Shown here one piece after another: positions 1 to 10,544 of a stretch of 64,000 nucleotides of DNA. Under the pieces are notes generated by a model. The model was not told the DNA's origin. It was given only the letters and a program-made list of their open reading frames with translations, and made no database searches. The DNA is from Lycium barbarum (Eukaryota > Streptophyta > Magnoliopsida > Solanales > Solanaceae). The stretch covers positions 63,583,800-63,647,799 of the forward strand of contig NC_083341.1 in the NCBI RefSeq assembly GCF_019175385.1, given 5' to 3'. A program made the translations under genes and the position numbers. How positions within the stretch are numbered: position 1 is the stretch's first letter; every line of letters starts with the position of its first letter.

Positions 1-704
1 CTATTTAAAGACTACGGTTCGATGATGCATATCTTCTAATGAAAATTGTTTTGCTCTCTTATACTTCTATGCTATTTATGTGCTTAAAATATTCAAGAAG
101 ATATAAGTTGAGCTAATGTTTCTATTATACGTATATGTGATAGCCTAGTGGCCATGAGTTTTATATTGCAAGTTCAAATTAATGCTTAACTGAACTGAGA
201 CGGCTTCTTAATGATGCCAAAATGGGGAAGATGTATTGTGTAATGCTTATGACTCATATATGCTAACCTGGTTTGATCTTAGTGTGATGTTCATTTTCTA
301 GACCTGTGAGATGTTTGGAACAAGTTACACAGTTTCTTAAAAGCATGAGTTTGTCATCTTCAAAAAGGGGGAATTTGTTTGCATAAAGTTCATGATTTAC
401 AAAGTAACTGAACAAGACAAGTAAATCGGGTTTGCAAACATGTTCTATCGCAGATACAGGTGCAGTGGAAAGATCAGAGACTGTTGTACGACCAAGGTTA
501 AATGAAACAGGTCTATAGGCATGTTCCATCTCAAACACTAAAAAGATTTAGGGAAGCAAAACATAGTGCTTGAATCACGTCCAACAACATGTTCCTGCTC
601 ATAGTCCTAATGCGAGTAGGAATTCTGTTTTATGGTAAAGAGTTAATGGACAAATTTGTAGGATTTCTTGCCATAATTATCAAGATATTTCAAACTCCTA
701 CCAG
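1..704. other. AT-rich sequence, no gene identified
   Basis: I see no recognisable gene, RNA or complete mobile element here. The only reading frame of note is on the minus strand at 263-538 and is listed separately. From about 705 the sequence becomes alignable with the old LTR at 36.9-38.4 kb, so this stretch is the outer flank of that remnant. Confidence 0.4.
263..538 (-). other. Unrecognised 91-codon reading frame, possible exon fragment
   Basis: An open frame of 91 residues begins MFEMEHAYRPVSFNL and contains FPLFEDDKLMLLRNC followed by TCSKHL. The residue mix looks more protein-like than the AT-rich frames around it, with two cysteines close together. It ends soon after a CAG-GT junction that could be a splice donor. 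I do not recognise a family. There is no clear promoter, and the sequence lies next to an old LTR remnant. It may be an exon of an unannotated or decayed gene, or chance. Confidence 0.15.
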
Positions 705-2351
705 GACAACGAAGCCGCGTGAATGCAAAAATCCCAAGTCAACTCAGACAGGTATCATTTGGTTCAATTTGGGAGAAAGTTTCATTTTAGAAATCTCGGT
801 ATTTAATTATTGGGATTAATTGTTCATTTTGGAAAAATGTGCTCTGATTGTCGATCGGAAGATTTCGTTGGATTTGAAATATTATTTATGAGCTGTAGAA
901 ATTGACGGAACTAATTTAAAAGTTCATTTGGTTGGTTTTAGGCAATTAAGTCAGTTTTAGTATTTAATATGCCTATTTATGGTGAAAAGAAGGTCACGGA
1001 AACAAATAAGACTTGGATTGGAATTTTTTTTAGTTCCATTAGCTTCGTATGATTATTTGTGACTCGTAGAAACTTTCGGAATTGAATTTGGACTTCATTT
1101 GGTCAAGGTTAGGTGTTTGAATCGTTGGCATAAGTCGAACACCTACGACACTTTGATGTACCATTATATCCTTTTGATGTTGGAATTGAGTTTTGATTAT
1201 TGGGATAGATGTGTATCGAAATTTTTGAACTTTAGCAACTTTAATTGTCGAACTCCGATGTAGTATGAGGGATTTATGATCGTTTTAGTGCGGACAGCTG
1301 TTGCTGGTGTCTGGTGAGCTCGCAAATGCAAACTTTTGGTCGCCAAAGCGAAATCTGGTCACAAATGCCACATTCTGGTCGCAAATGCGAAGACCTCTGT
1401 GTATAAAATTTCAGACTTTGTCCATCTAGTACTTTCATCATATCTTGAGTTCTAGAGCTCCTTTTAGGTGATTTTCGCAGCGTTGTTCTGGGCAGTAGAG
1501 TCGGACGGTACAGTGAGTATCTCATAGCTCGATGGTAAAGTTGTGCAGCACAGTTAGTGGTCACAGTCCGAAATGGAAGGACCTCAGCCGGTACAGTGAC
1601 AGGTATATGGACCTCGCAAGTCCCCCATTGGTCATGACTAGACGGAATGACCGCTAGCATAAGTGTACCATGTGTGATATTGGCCAATGCATTACATCCA
1701 CGCATTGATATCTTAGTGTGATTTGTCTCTAATTTCCTTATGGGAATTGTTCTTACCTATCTTAGTGTATGTGCTTACCTATCTTAGTGTGCAATATGAT
1801 CTAAAGGGGTATAGTTGGTGAAGCTAAGTTTAATTGGTGTATTGAGTGATTAACTTCAATCTTTACAATTTGTATATGTGTTTCCCTTCGCTGTCGGCCT
1901 ATGATACCTATGAGTACTCGTGGTAGTTTTAATACTACACTTGTTGCACTTTCTTTGGGTGCAGATACTGATCCTTGTTCCAGTTCTAGGTCTCGTGGTT
2001 GATTCCCTAGGTGTTTTTTTGGAGTCTTCAAGGTGACCCATCAGTTCTATCAGAAACCTGGATCTTCCTCTATCTTACTTTCTGCTTGTGTTTCTTTCAA
2101 GACAGTTGTATTATTCAGTATTCAAAGAGTTGTATTAAGTATTTAGATGCTCTTGTGTTAGACCAGGTTCTGCGGGAATTGTAAAGAGTAAGTATTTTCC
2201 GTACTTATGTATATTATTAAGGATGTTTAGTAGTATTCTTGATGCATTTAACTTCCCCATTTCCTTTCTTTAAATGATGAATAATATGGGGATGGTTCGC
2301 CTACCGTGGGATAGTGTAGGTGCCATCATGATCCGTGAATGGGTCGTGAAA
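705..2351 (+). mobile_element. Old gypsy-type LTR remnant (family A, copy 1)
   Basis: The segment aligns in blocks with the LTR that starts at 36,925: 740-1010 matches about 37,020-37,300, about 1630-1700 matches 52,850-52,970, and 1890-1990 matches about 54,860-54,970. Its 3' end carries the gggtcgtga motif common to the LTR termini in this window, degraded to gtgaaa near 2351. A TATA-like box (1402-1409) follows four degenerate copies of a TCGCnnnnGCGA word at 1313-1393. The 5' end is truncated and no target duplication survives, so the boundaries are approximate. No coding capacity is seen. Confidence 0.65.
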
Positions 2352-2722
2352 CTAATAATCCCTCATAATCATCTTGAAGTTTGGGATAAGTTATCAGATC
2401 TTTGTGTTTTATGCTTCTGTCAATGCTTATAACATAAGATAAAAAGAAATCATTAATTCATAATGTTATGGTTGATATTGTCAAATTTTCCCTATTTAGC
2501 GAGAAAGCCTCTTCACCATAGGCTATGTCAATGCAAGGTGTACCTCTCTTTCAATCCAACATTCTGATCTGTTTTCAGACAACATTCTGTCTGGCACAAA
2601 TCTTTGTCAAATTTCACCATCCACCTTAATCTCCCCAAAAAAACAACACACCATGATACACCTCCCGAGAAAAGAATCAGAGACATTCTCCCTCTCTCTG
2701 GAGTCATTGTTTCTCCACAAAA
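2352..2722 (+). promoter_or_regulatory. Upstream region of the receptor kinase gene
   Basis: This is the only single-copy-looking sequence between the old LTR remnant and the PRK start codon. The last 100 bases are C/A-rich with CT-rich tracts (ccctctctctgg), typical of a plant 5' leader. I cannot identify a convincing TATA box or transcription start. Pollen-type regulation is expected from the family, not shown by the sequence. Confidence 0.45.
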
Positions 2723-5077
2723 ATGGCCGCTGTCCTCTTCCACCTTATTTCCTTATTTGTTTTCCTCCTTTTTCTATCTCATCCAACTCCTTGTGTTTCC
2801 ATTGGAGATGACGAGGTTCTTCTTGAATTTAAAGAACTGTTATTAAATACCTCAGCTCTTGATTCCTCTTGGAAAAAGGGTACAAATCCTTGTGACAATA
2901 ATAAGAAATGGGCTGGTGTTATATGTGACAAAAATGTTATCCAAGGCCTACTTCTTGGTGGGGTTGGCCTCTCAGGGGATCTTGATGTTGATGCATTAGG
3001 TAGTCTTCAAGGCCTTAGAGTTCTTAATCTTGCAAACAACTCTTTCTCAGGATCTATTCCTGAATATTTTAGGCTTGGTGCTCTCAAGTCTCTATTCATT
3101 GATGGGAACCAGTTTAAAGGAGAGATCCCTGGAGATTTCTTCTCCAAAATGTTGTCTCTCAGGAGAGTATGGTTTTCGCGTAACAAGTTTTCAGGGAAAA
3201 TTCCTGATTCTTTAGCCAGTTTAAAATATCTTTCAGAACTTCACCTGGAAAACAATGAATTCTCAGGACCTATTCCATCTTTATCACAGGGTAGTCTGAC
3301 ATCTATCAACCTGTCAAACAATAAATTACAAGGTGGAATCCCGCAAAGTTTGTCAAAGTTTGGATCGGACCCTTTTCAAGGAAATCAAGAGCTATGTGGA
3401 CAACAAGTAGGCAGGGAGTGCAATGCTGCGATGTCCGGGGAAAAGCCTGAAGGTTCCAGCACAAAATGGATAATTATAGGCTTAGTGGTCTTTGTGTTGT
3501 TGGTGGCTATATTCTTTAGGGCAAAACGCAAGGATGATCACTTTGAAAAGCTTGAAAAAGAGAACCTTGATGAGGCTGTGAAGGTGCACATTCCAAGTTC
3601 AAACAAGAGAAGCATGAGCACACGCACCTCTATGCGATCCTCAAGGAGGGGGCGTTCACGAAGTGGCAGTGATATGGGCGATCTAGTGGTGGTAAATGAA
3701 GAAAGAGGTATATTTGGTTTGCCTGATTTGATGAAGGCAGCAGCTGAAGTCCTTGGGAATGGAGGATTGGGGTCCGCTTACAAGGCAGTATTGGGAAGTG
3801 GAGTGTCCGTCGTGGTGAAGAGGTTGAGGGAGATGAATAAATTGAATAAGGAAACTTTTGATATAGAGATCAGGCGACTTGCCAAGTTAAGGCACAGGAA
3901 TATATTGCAACCATTAGCATACCATTACAGGAAAGAGGAGAAGCTGGTGGTGTCTGAATACATTCCTAAAGGCAGCTTGTTGTATCTGTTACATGGTATG
4001 TATATTTCTTTTTTGGCTCTGTCATATTGAATGGTTAAGGAGTCCATTAAAACAGCCCATACTGACAATATGCTAGCTTTTTCTTTCTTTCTTTTTAATG
4101 TGCATATGGGATATCATTTATGTTTATCAAATAGTCTGCTGATATTCTTAAACAATTCCCCTTGAAACGGCTTTTTTAAAGTCTCGGGATTACATAATTC
4201 ATAAAAATGCTCTTAGATAGCCCAAAACATTTCCATTCTTGTCATTGACCCTCACCCCAACCAAAAAAAAAAAAAATAGAAAGAGTGCAAGTTTACATGT
4301 TTGAACAAGTTGTGAAACAGTGCTACTTTAGAGTGTTGAATAATTACAGTTGCTTCTGAAGTTCCAAAATTGGTCCCTAATATGCCTGGAAGTAATATTC
4401 ACAATATATATTTAAGTATTTAACATGCCGATTTGGGAGCTGCTTCTTTAATATAAACTCTTAATGTTTTTTATTTTTATCTTGTGAGATATTATCTAAA
4501 ATTCTCAGGTGATCGGGGGATAGCACATGCTCAGCTAAATTGGCCTACTCGCGTTAAAATCATCCAGGGAGTTGCCAGTGGAATGAAATTTCTTCATTCA
4601 GAGTTTGCATCATATGATGTGCCTCATGGGAACCTTAAGTCTAGCAACATTCTTCTTACTGCAAATAATGAACCACTTCTCACAGATTATGCCTTTTACC
4701 CACTACTCAACAATTCGCAAGCTCTCCAATCTCTTTTTGCTTATAAATCCCCAGAAGCCATACTAAACCAACAAATCTCTCCAAAAAGTGATGTCTATTG
4801 TCTTGGAATCATAATTCTTGAAATCCTTACCGGGAAATTCCCGTCACAATATCTCAGCAACCAAAAGTGTGGAACTGATGTTGTGCAATGGGCGCGGTCA
4901 GCAATTGAAGAGAATAGAGCATCAGAATTGATTGATCCACAGATAGCAACAGCAAAGGATTCCCTTGAAATGATGGAGAAGTTTCTTCATATAGGAGCTG
5001 CATGCACTGAGAGAGACCATGATAAGAGAATCGACATGAAGGAAGCCATAAGGAGGATAGAAGAGATACAAATTTAA
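2723..5077 (+). CDS. PRK3: Pollen receptor-like kinase (PRK3-like), LRR-III receptor kinase, two exons
   Basis: Exons 2723-3995 and 4509-5077 join in frame through a GT-AG intron (donor gtatgt, acceptor ttctcag) to give 613 residues. In order these hold a signal peptide (about 1-27), an LRR N-terminal cap with cysteines C57 and C68, about five leucine-rich repeats (75-215), a C-terminal cap (C225, C233), one transmembrane helix (about 249-267) and a basic Ser/Arg-rich juxtamembrane stretch (about 296-316). A kinase domain follows (about 330-610). The P-loop is LGNGGLGSAYKA (344-355) and the ATP lysine is in VVVKR (K366). The catalytic HRD is HGN (464-466) and DFG is DYA (484-486), so catalysis is probably weak or absent, as is usual in this subfamily. 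Known family role: plasma-membrane receptors in pollen tubes that act through RopGEFs in polarised growth and guidance. The PRK3 assignment rests on the FGLPDLMKAAAEVLGNG block and the LPHGNLKSSN-like loop. The frame is intact. It is convergent with the LAZY-family gene. Confidence 0.92.
3996..4508 (+). other. Single intron of the PRK3-like gene
   Basis: A 513-bp AT-rich intron begins GTATGT and ends TTCTCAG. It interrupts the kinase domain after the first base of a glycine codon (phase 1), just after the LLYLLHG motif. It includes a poly(A) run at 4263-4276 and no inserted element that I can recognise. Confidence 0.88.
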
Positions 5078-6142
5078 CTTAGCAATTGGTTAGCCCAGGA
5101 GGTTCAATTTATGGTAGGGAGAAAAAAAGGGTACAAAAAGCTGTTTTGAGTTCTCCAACTAATGATCAACGCATGAGCTCTACGCAGCAGAATCTTATGA
5201 AGGCATGTTACAAAGGAATGTGGCACTTTCAACTCCCTGAGATGAATGCTGCCTGCAGTTCATTTGTTGTAGCGAAGCCTCGAGCCCAAAAGGATTTTCT
5301 GTAAAAGTAAAAAATTAAGACCTCTAGATAAACAAAACTCAGATATAGGAGCACGAAGGAGCTTTCGTTACGCGTTTTATATGTTACATGGACCCTTCCT
5401 TTGCTTTCACTTGCATTTTTGAACTGGTGTGACATGGGCGCGGATTTTTCAACATGCACTAAATGTTAGTAGAAAAATGCAAGTACCCATATGAAAAATT
5501 ACACACACACTCGGATCTGATGCATTATCATTCTTGAGACGATGCATTTTCAACTTTTTCTCTCTATAGTTCATTGTTTTCAGATTACCATTGCAGATAC
5601 TCTCGATGTACAGCTTCTGTCTTATACTTCCATACAATATATATCTATGAGTTAAATAGAACATGGACGGAAGGCCTGTTAAAATAACACTAGTGACTAG
5701 ACCAACAGTAAATGTAAAGACTACCATCTCTGCTGCATCAAAAAACCCCACCCTTTATTAGATCTGCTAAATATTCAATTTAAAAGTACACCCTTTATTT
5801 TTCTCTCCTCTTGAAAAAACTTCAGCATGAAGTGTGCCGAGTCCCATAAACGTACAACCATGGCAAAAGCATAAGCCATGGCAAAAATCTCAGTGAATGA
5901 AAGTTTATTCTTGTCACTGGATGGTGCCTGTCAACTCTTCCATATCATGCAGTGGCAAATTATTCACATATACCAAAATCTTAGAAGAATTGGAGTTTGT
6001 CGAGCGAAAAGGAACAGAATTGAATCTGCAAATAGTTATAAACTCACGGTGAGAAGTTTGGATGAGTAATGACCGATGAGATGCAACATATCTAGTTTAG
6101 TGTTACTTCATCTTTCCAAGAAATGGCTGTGGAAGAGGTCAA
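5078..6142. other. Convergent 3' intergenic region between PRK3-like and LAZY-family genes
   Basis: About 1 kb separates the two stop codons. The first 250 bases downstream of 5077 probably form the PRK 3' UTR. Short frames on both strands (for example 5449-5751 minus and 5878-6069 plus) lack recognisable motifs and I treat them as noncoding. No repeat with clear boundaries is seen. Confidence 0.5.
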
Positions 6143-8083
6143 TTATATCTCTAGTACAATGACTGCAAACACAAGAAATGAACAAAGTTAACATCATCAA
6201 ACAATTGTTGGCCACAAGTAAAAGGTTTCATGTATTTAGGTGTTTATCAATGCACAAAAGGTTCTTACAAGTCCTTGTTTATTTGAAGTATTTAGTAGAA
6301 AAAGGAATTACACCCTGATTAAACTTACATTCAGAATCTGATTTTGTCCTAAGATCTTCTTGCATGTCTAGTCATGTTAATGTAAAGAGCAAATAAAGAG
6401 TTAGGGTTCATAATAAAACTTACATTCAGAATCAGAGTTGTCCCATTTGTTTCTGTCCTTCACAGTTTCAAATTCTTCATCTTCACCATCAGTTTCAAGC
6501 ACATTTCGTTTGTCCAAGTACTTCTTTTTCTTGGTAGCCCTTGTACTGGATGCTTGTGGAACTATCTTTTTGTGCAGGATAGCCCTCAGAATCTGCAGAT
6601 AGCATAATTTGTCAAGTTTAAAATAAAATCACATACTAGAATCTGCATAAGAACAGTGGATCAATAAAAGTTTTTACATGAATAGATGGGGTCTCTCCCA
6701 AAATATGTAAATGAAGGATCACTATTACACAGCCAAAATTTAATGATCAATATTACACAGCGAAAATTTAAAGCAACTATAAGTACAATAGTAAACAAGA
6801 ACTAAATTTCTAATCTCTAGGATTTGTTATTCTTGCATAAGCATCATAGGTTTCTCTTTCAGCCTCGTCTATGCTTACGATTGAATCAGTGTCTAATTTA
6901 AATATAGGATCCAACAGGATTCTTGGATGAAACATGCTTGACCCATTAAAGCTTTTTGTGGGAGTAGGTTGTTTTGGTAATTAACAGTCCTAGGTGGTAC
7001 ATAAAATATAGTTTAATTATGACTGTAACTTTACCCAGCCAATACTGATTGAGGACATTGTTCAGAATGGTGCAAATTCTGTAAACATGATAAGAAATAA
7101 GAAAACTAGAAAAGGGAACACTAGAGTGTGCAAACCTTCTCCAATCTTAATTTCTCAAACTTTGACTGTGAAATGGGATTTCTCAAGAGAGGAGGTGGAG
7201 GGGCTGTGAGTCCACCTCTGTAGAGAAATGCCTTCTTGAGGAAATAAGACACTGATTTTTTGCCAATAATGCCACTGGTTGTGTTTTCCAATTGAGCTTC
7301 TTGTCCTTTGCCACATGCAACACTGTAACTCTGCTTGAGATGACTCTCTTTATTTCCTGAACCTTTTCTATCATCTTCTAAGTTTTGTAAGCAGTCAAAG
7401 AATTTCTCGAGATCCTTCGTTGAACCCTTAGACAAATCAGGGGAAGTAGAAGGAATTTGTTCACAAAGAAGTAGCTTAAATTCTTTATGAAGTTCTCCAA
7501 CTTCTTCAGGTGTAAGTTCTTCTAGATGATCAGAATGTGAAGACTGATGATTCAAGTTCCCTGGATCTTTCGGACTCTGATTATTTCCAAATGTCCCAAT
7601 AGCTAGAAGTTCAATAGGCCAGTCACTGAATTCTTCTTTACTGGGTTGATGTAACATATGATCTATTGAAAGGAGAAAGCAATTAGAAACACATGAAGGA
7701 TCAAAACAAATGAATATAACACCCCAGCCCCATTAAGAGGTGATTTCTCAGATAGTTACTCAACTAACAGTTATTATCTCAGAAGACTCGTTAAAGGAAA
7801 TTTGAATCAAGAAGAAATGTGACTTTGTGAGATAATAACTATCAGTTGAGTGAATGAAACACACCCCCAACCCCCCCCCCCCCAAAGAAATAAAAGTTAA
7901 TCATGAATGCTTACTAGTAACTGTCACTGACTTTTGTTTGTTGGTGCCTTCTTTTCCGTTTATCTTGCTTTGGAACCAACTAAAGATCTACAATCAACAC
8001 AAATGCTATATTATTCACTAGGTAAAGCATAAAATCATCATTCTTTACTATGCAAGTGTTAATTTTGTCCGACTTACCTTCAT
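6143..8083 (-). CDS. LZY: LAZY/DRO1-like IGT-family gravitropism protein, five exons
   Basis: Minus-strand exons are 8078-8083, 7915-7987, 7136-7662, 6424-6592 and 6143-6162. All introns are GT-AG, and the exons total 795 nt (264 aa plus stop). Exon 1 encodes only Met-Lys. Exon 2 continues IFSWFQSKINGK (family region I). Exon 3 holds the defining motif DWPIELLAIGTFG (residues 40-52, IGT at 48-50). Exon 4 starts ILRAILHKKI and carries a basic KKKK stretch. The 20-nt last exon completes DSEFIVLEI, the conserved C-terminal motif. This exon pattern, with a tiny first exon and a tiny last exon, is characteristic of IGT genes. Known role: LAZY/DRO proteins act in gravity-sensing columella or endodermal cells and direct auxin flow, setting shoot branch or root angle. 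The length suits a DRO1/LZY2-4 type better than the longer LAZY1, but I cannot assign the ortholog. No break is seen in the coding sequence. A MITE lies 17 bp upstream of the ATG. Confidence 0.9.
6163..6423 (-). other. Intron 4 of the LAZY-family gene, with a duplicated splice-donor segment
   Basis: The intron donor is GTAAG and the acceptor is TTTGCAG. An 18-nt word (plus strand aaacttacattcagaatc) occurs at the exon 4/intron 4 junction (about 6415-6432) and again inside the intron (about 6323-6340). The 3' end of exon 4 and its donor are therefore repeated 92 bp downstream in the transcript. Confidence 0.7.
6593..7135 (-). other. Intron 3 of the LAZY-family gene
   Basis: A 543-bp AT-rich intron with donor GTTTG and acceptor CTGCAG lies in phase 0 between KLRLEK and ILRAIL. 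I see no inserted mobile element in it. Confidence 0.8.
7759..7850. repeat. Inverted repeat in intron 2 of the LAZY-family gene (MITE remnant?)
   Basis: Arms of 23 nt at 7759-7781 and 7828-7850 are reverse complements with two mismatches (core ttattatctca / tgagataataa). They could fold as a hairpin in the pre-mRNA. A run of C residues follows at about 7866-7883. The compact structure suggests a short MITE remnant, but no target duplication is clear. Confidence 0.55.
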
Positions 8084-8108
8084 TAGCGAAGAAGTATAGA
8101 CTCGTGAC

Positions 8109-9022
8109 CAGTGTTTTAAAAGACAATTTCAGGACTCGCCTCGGGGCTCACGTGTGGGGCTTAGTTCCTGTGAGACTTACGTCCTAAGCGTCCGACTGTA
8201 CGCCCTAAACACTCCTAACGTCCAACGCTCAGGGCTCGCCTAACAATTCTTACACAAATTATATGTTAAATTTTTTAATTATAATCGTTGACCCTCATAA
8301 TTCTTTAACAAATGAATGATACTTAATAGTTTTTCATCTATAGAAATAAGAAGATTAGGTGTAACTCAAATAACAAGTCGTAATATTACATATTTACTGT
8401 TTGAGAACGTCGTGAGGGTGAATATCACTTAATATTTCTTTTAAAAATACATAGCCGAATTGTACATTTTCACTTATCTTTGGTTTTTTGTCCTATGTAT
8501 CAAAATTGTCATATTTTATTATTTCTCTATTTGAAAGTAATTTTATTTTATTCATGAAGGAGTTACATTTTAATTATAATACTGATAAAGCTTTATTGAT
8601 TGTTTGCTTATAGGGAGATAAAACGGATAGTTTGATAGTAATATTGTTTCAAGAAATTGTGATTTTTCATTGTTTGAAAGTTAAGAAGTTAGAGTTAATT
8701 TGCATTTCATAATAGCTTTTATTTCATTGTATTGCTTATACTTGTAAAGTTATGTTATATATAAATACAAATTGTAAGTGGTGTATAATCGATTGCTTTA
8801 ATTAGTATTTTGTGATCAGGATCAAACACATCTATATATATAATATATATTATTTTTTCATTTATTTACAGTTTTCTTTTATTTTTTATGTAATTTTACC
8901 TATTTAAAAATATTTATTGTAATTAAATACCCATGGGGCTTACGCCCCGTGCCTTGGGGCTTACGCCTCGTCGAGGCATATGTAAAACGCCCCGCCTTAC
9001 GCCCCCGGCTCTTAAAACACTG
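8109..9022. mobile_element. hAT-type MITE in the leader of the LAZY-family gene
   Basis: A 914-bp element has terminal inverted repeats CAGTGTTTTAAAAG / CAGTGTTTTAAGAG (13 of 14 match). It is flanked by a perfect 8-bp target duplication, ctcgtgac, at 8101-8108 and 9023-9030. TIRs starting CAGTG and an 8-bp duplication are hAT hallmarks. Both subterminal regions are GC-rich (ggggcttacgcc-type words), while the centre is very AT-rich. No transposase is encoded, so movement would need a partner. The left end is 17 bp beyond the last base of the target duplication's gene side, upstream of the ATG at 8081-8083. Confidence 0.9.
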
Positions 9023-9030
9023 CTCGTGAC

Positions 9031-9270
9031 TATGGAAGGTCGGTACGCTGATAAGGACGGGCTTGAAGGAATGTTTGTTTGAACACAAGTTCCGTAAGCA
9101 AAAGGAAGCTGAGCTTCTTGACTTTCATAATTAGATGGGATAGTACAAATTTCCATATTCATTGCCAAGCTGGAAGCACTGGTTCAATTTCCCACACGGC
9201 CGCACATGCCGACTTTTTTATGTCTTTTTACGTATCATATTCTTCTTCTTTAAGGAGTGTTAATAATTAT
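9031..9270 (-). promoter_or_regulatory. Probable 5' leader/promoter of the LAZY-family gene, displaced by the MITE
   Basis: Before the MITE inserted, this sequence lay directly upstream of the coding start. On the minus strand it contains ATGs (for example 9166-9168) that open a frame into the MITE, so an upstream ORF in the leader is possible. The transcription start is not identifiable, so leader and promoter cannot be separated. Confidence 0.45.
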
Positions 9271-9569
9271 GGGGTCATTTGGTTGCTGATTAGAATTATA
9301 CAAGTGTTAGTAATAAAAGGATTAGTTATGAGGCAATTTATGTAGTATTATTTTATGCACACTTTAGTTATGTAGGGTTCAGTTATTTCATCTTCTATCT
9401 TGCATAAAGTTATACATAAATTCTCTCATAACTTATACACGTATTTAGTTATGCGGGTTTCTAAATTGCAAACTAATATCAGTGTGTTAACTTTTATACA
9501 TAGCAAAAGATCGAATGCTACCAAACATGGTACTATTACTTAGTTCCTAACCATCAACCAAACGACCCC
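9271..9569. mobile_element. MITE with GGGGTCRTTTGGTTG termini (copy 1)
   Basis: The inverted ends ggggtcatttggttgctgattag and the reverse complement of the right end agree over about 22 bases. A second family member lies at 14,125-14,373, sharing the ends and internal words (gaatgctaccaaa, cttatacatgtat-like). The terminal sequence resembles Tourist/PIF-Harbinger MITEs, but the expected 3-bp duplication is not clean here, so the superfamily is uncertain. Confidence 0.7.
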
Positions 9570-10544
9570 TAACGGATAAGAGATATGAACCATTTTAATG
9601 CACTATTATCATCATCATATCATATCATCATATCATATCATATCATATAATATAATATAATACTAAAAGTGGGAAGCTCCAATTGTCAAAATTGAATTAC
9701 CAAAATATCCATTAAGAATTAAACAACAATTCTACCCTTCAGTTTAGAATAATCCTTTTAACTTTTTGTATAAAAATGTAAATAATAATAAAATTGAGCA
9801 CATTCATTTTATGTGCAAATCTAAGACATTTACTCATCTTATGTTATTTCTCATCCTGATTCATTGCCTTTGCAAGAAAATTTAAGTGGGATCATTACTC
9901 AATTGTGAGTCATAATTATTAGCAAATCTCTTCAACTACTCAATATGGATGTACAAGTAGAATACATAACGTATCTTCCTTTAGAAATTTGTGATATATT
10001 TTTGTATCCTGACCATATTCACGTAATGTTGTGCATTAAGTTGGATAGTAAATTTTTAATTGATTAAATGAAGGTAGTTACTTATTCATATGGGCTTCTT
10101 TCTTGACCATTTAAATTCTTGTTAGACGTTTATATTTATTATAGTTCATAGAAAAGCTCTTTTGTCATATTGATAAACTATTTTATTAATTCCTTATTAT
10201 CTTCTTTTATAGATTATAGCTGAAATCTCATTTGTGGAACGTAGGGCAATCTATTTAGCGAGAAACATTTTTGGGTTGAATTTTAAAAAGTTGAAAGTGT
10301 TGATGAGCAAAACTTGGATGAAAGTGGAATTAAGACAATTCTTCTACCTCTTTGGATACGGTGTGTGTGAATTGCGGTACCCTCTTTTTGAGACCTTCAG
10401 CACCATGTAGTCAATAGAAGATTTAAGAATATTATTACATTTATTAGGAAATTTTCATTTTAAGATATTGACGGCCTCATGAACGAAATAGAAAATTCTA
10501 TTTAGACTTCCTTAGCATGTTAAGATTTTTATTCTTATACTCTA
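9570..10544. other. AT-rich noncoding sequence, possible Helitron 5' side
   Basis: The stretch opens with a TCATA/TAATA microsatellite (about 9606-9662). The phrase actaaaagtgggaagctcc then follows, which resembles Helitron 5' regions known to me from related plants. No reading frame of interest is seen. A Helitron 3'-type hairpin lies at 12,385-12,403, so this may be one decayed Helitron with an LTR inserted into it. Confidence 0.3.
9606..9662. repeat. TCATA/TAATA microsatellite
   Basis: Imperfect tandem units of catcata, tcatatcata and then taatataata occupy this interval. It is a likely length-polymorphic site. Confidence 0.85.

Noticed and set aside
1274..1705. 143-codon minus-strand frame as a gene
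   Set aside because: It is antisense to an LTR remnant that aligns with other noncoding LTR copies, and no domain is recognised.
8900..9168. Two overlapping minus-strand reading frames as a small gene
   Set aside because: They run across the junction of the hAT MITE, so half of each frame is transposon sequence. At most the upstream part is leader of the LAZY-family gene.
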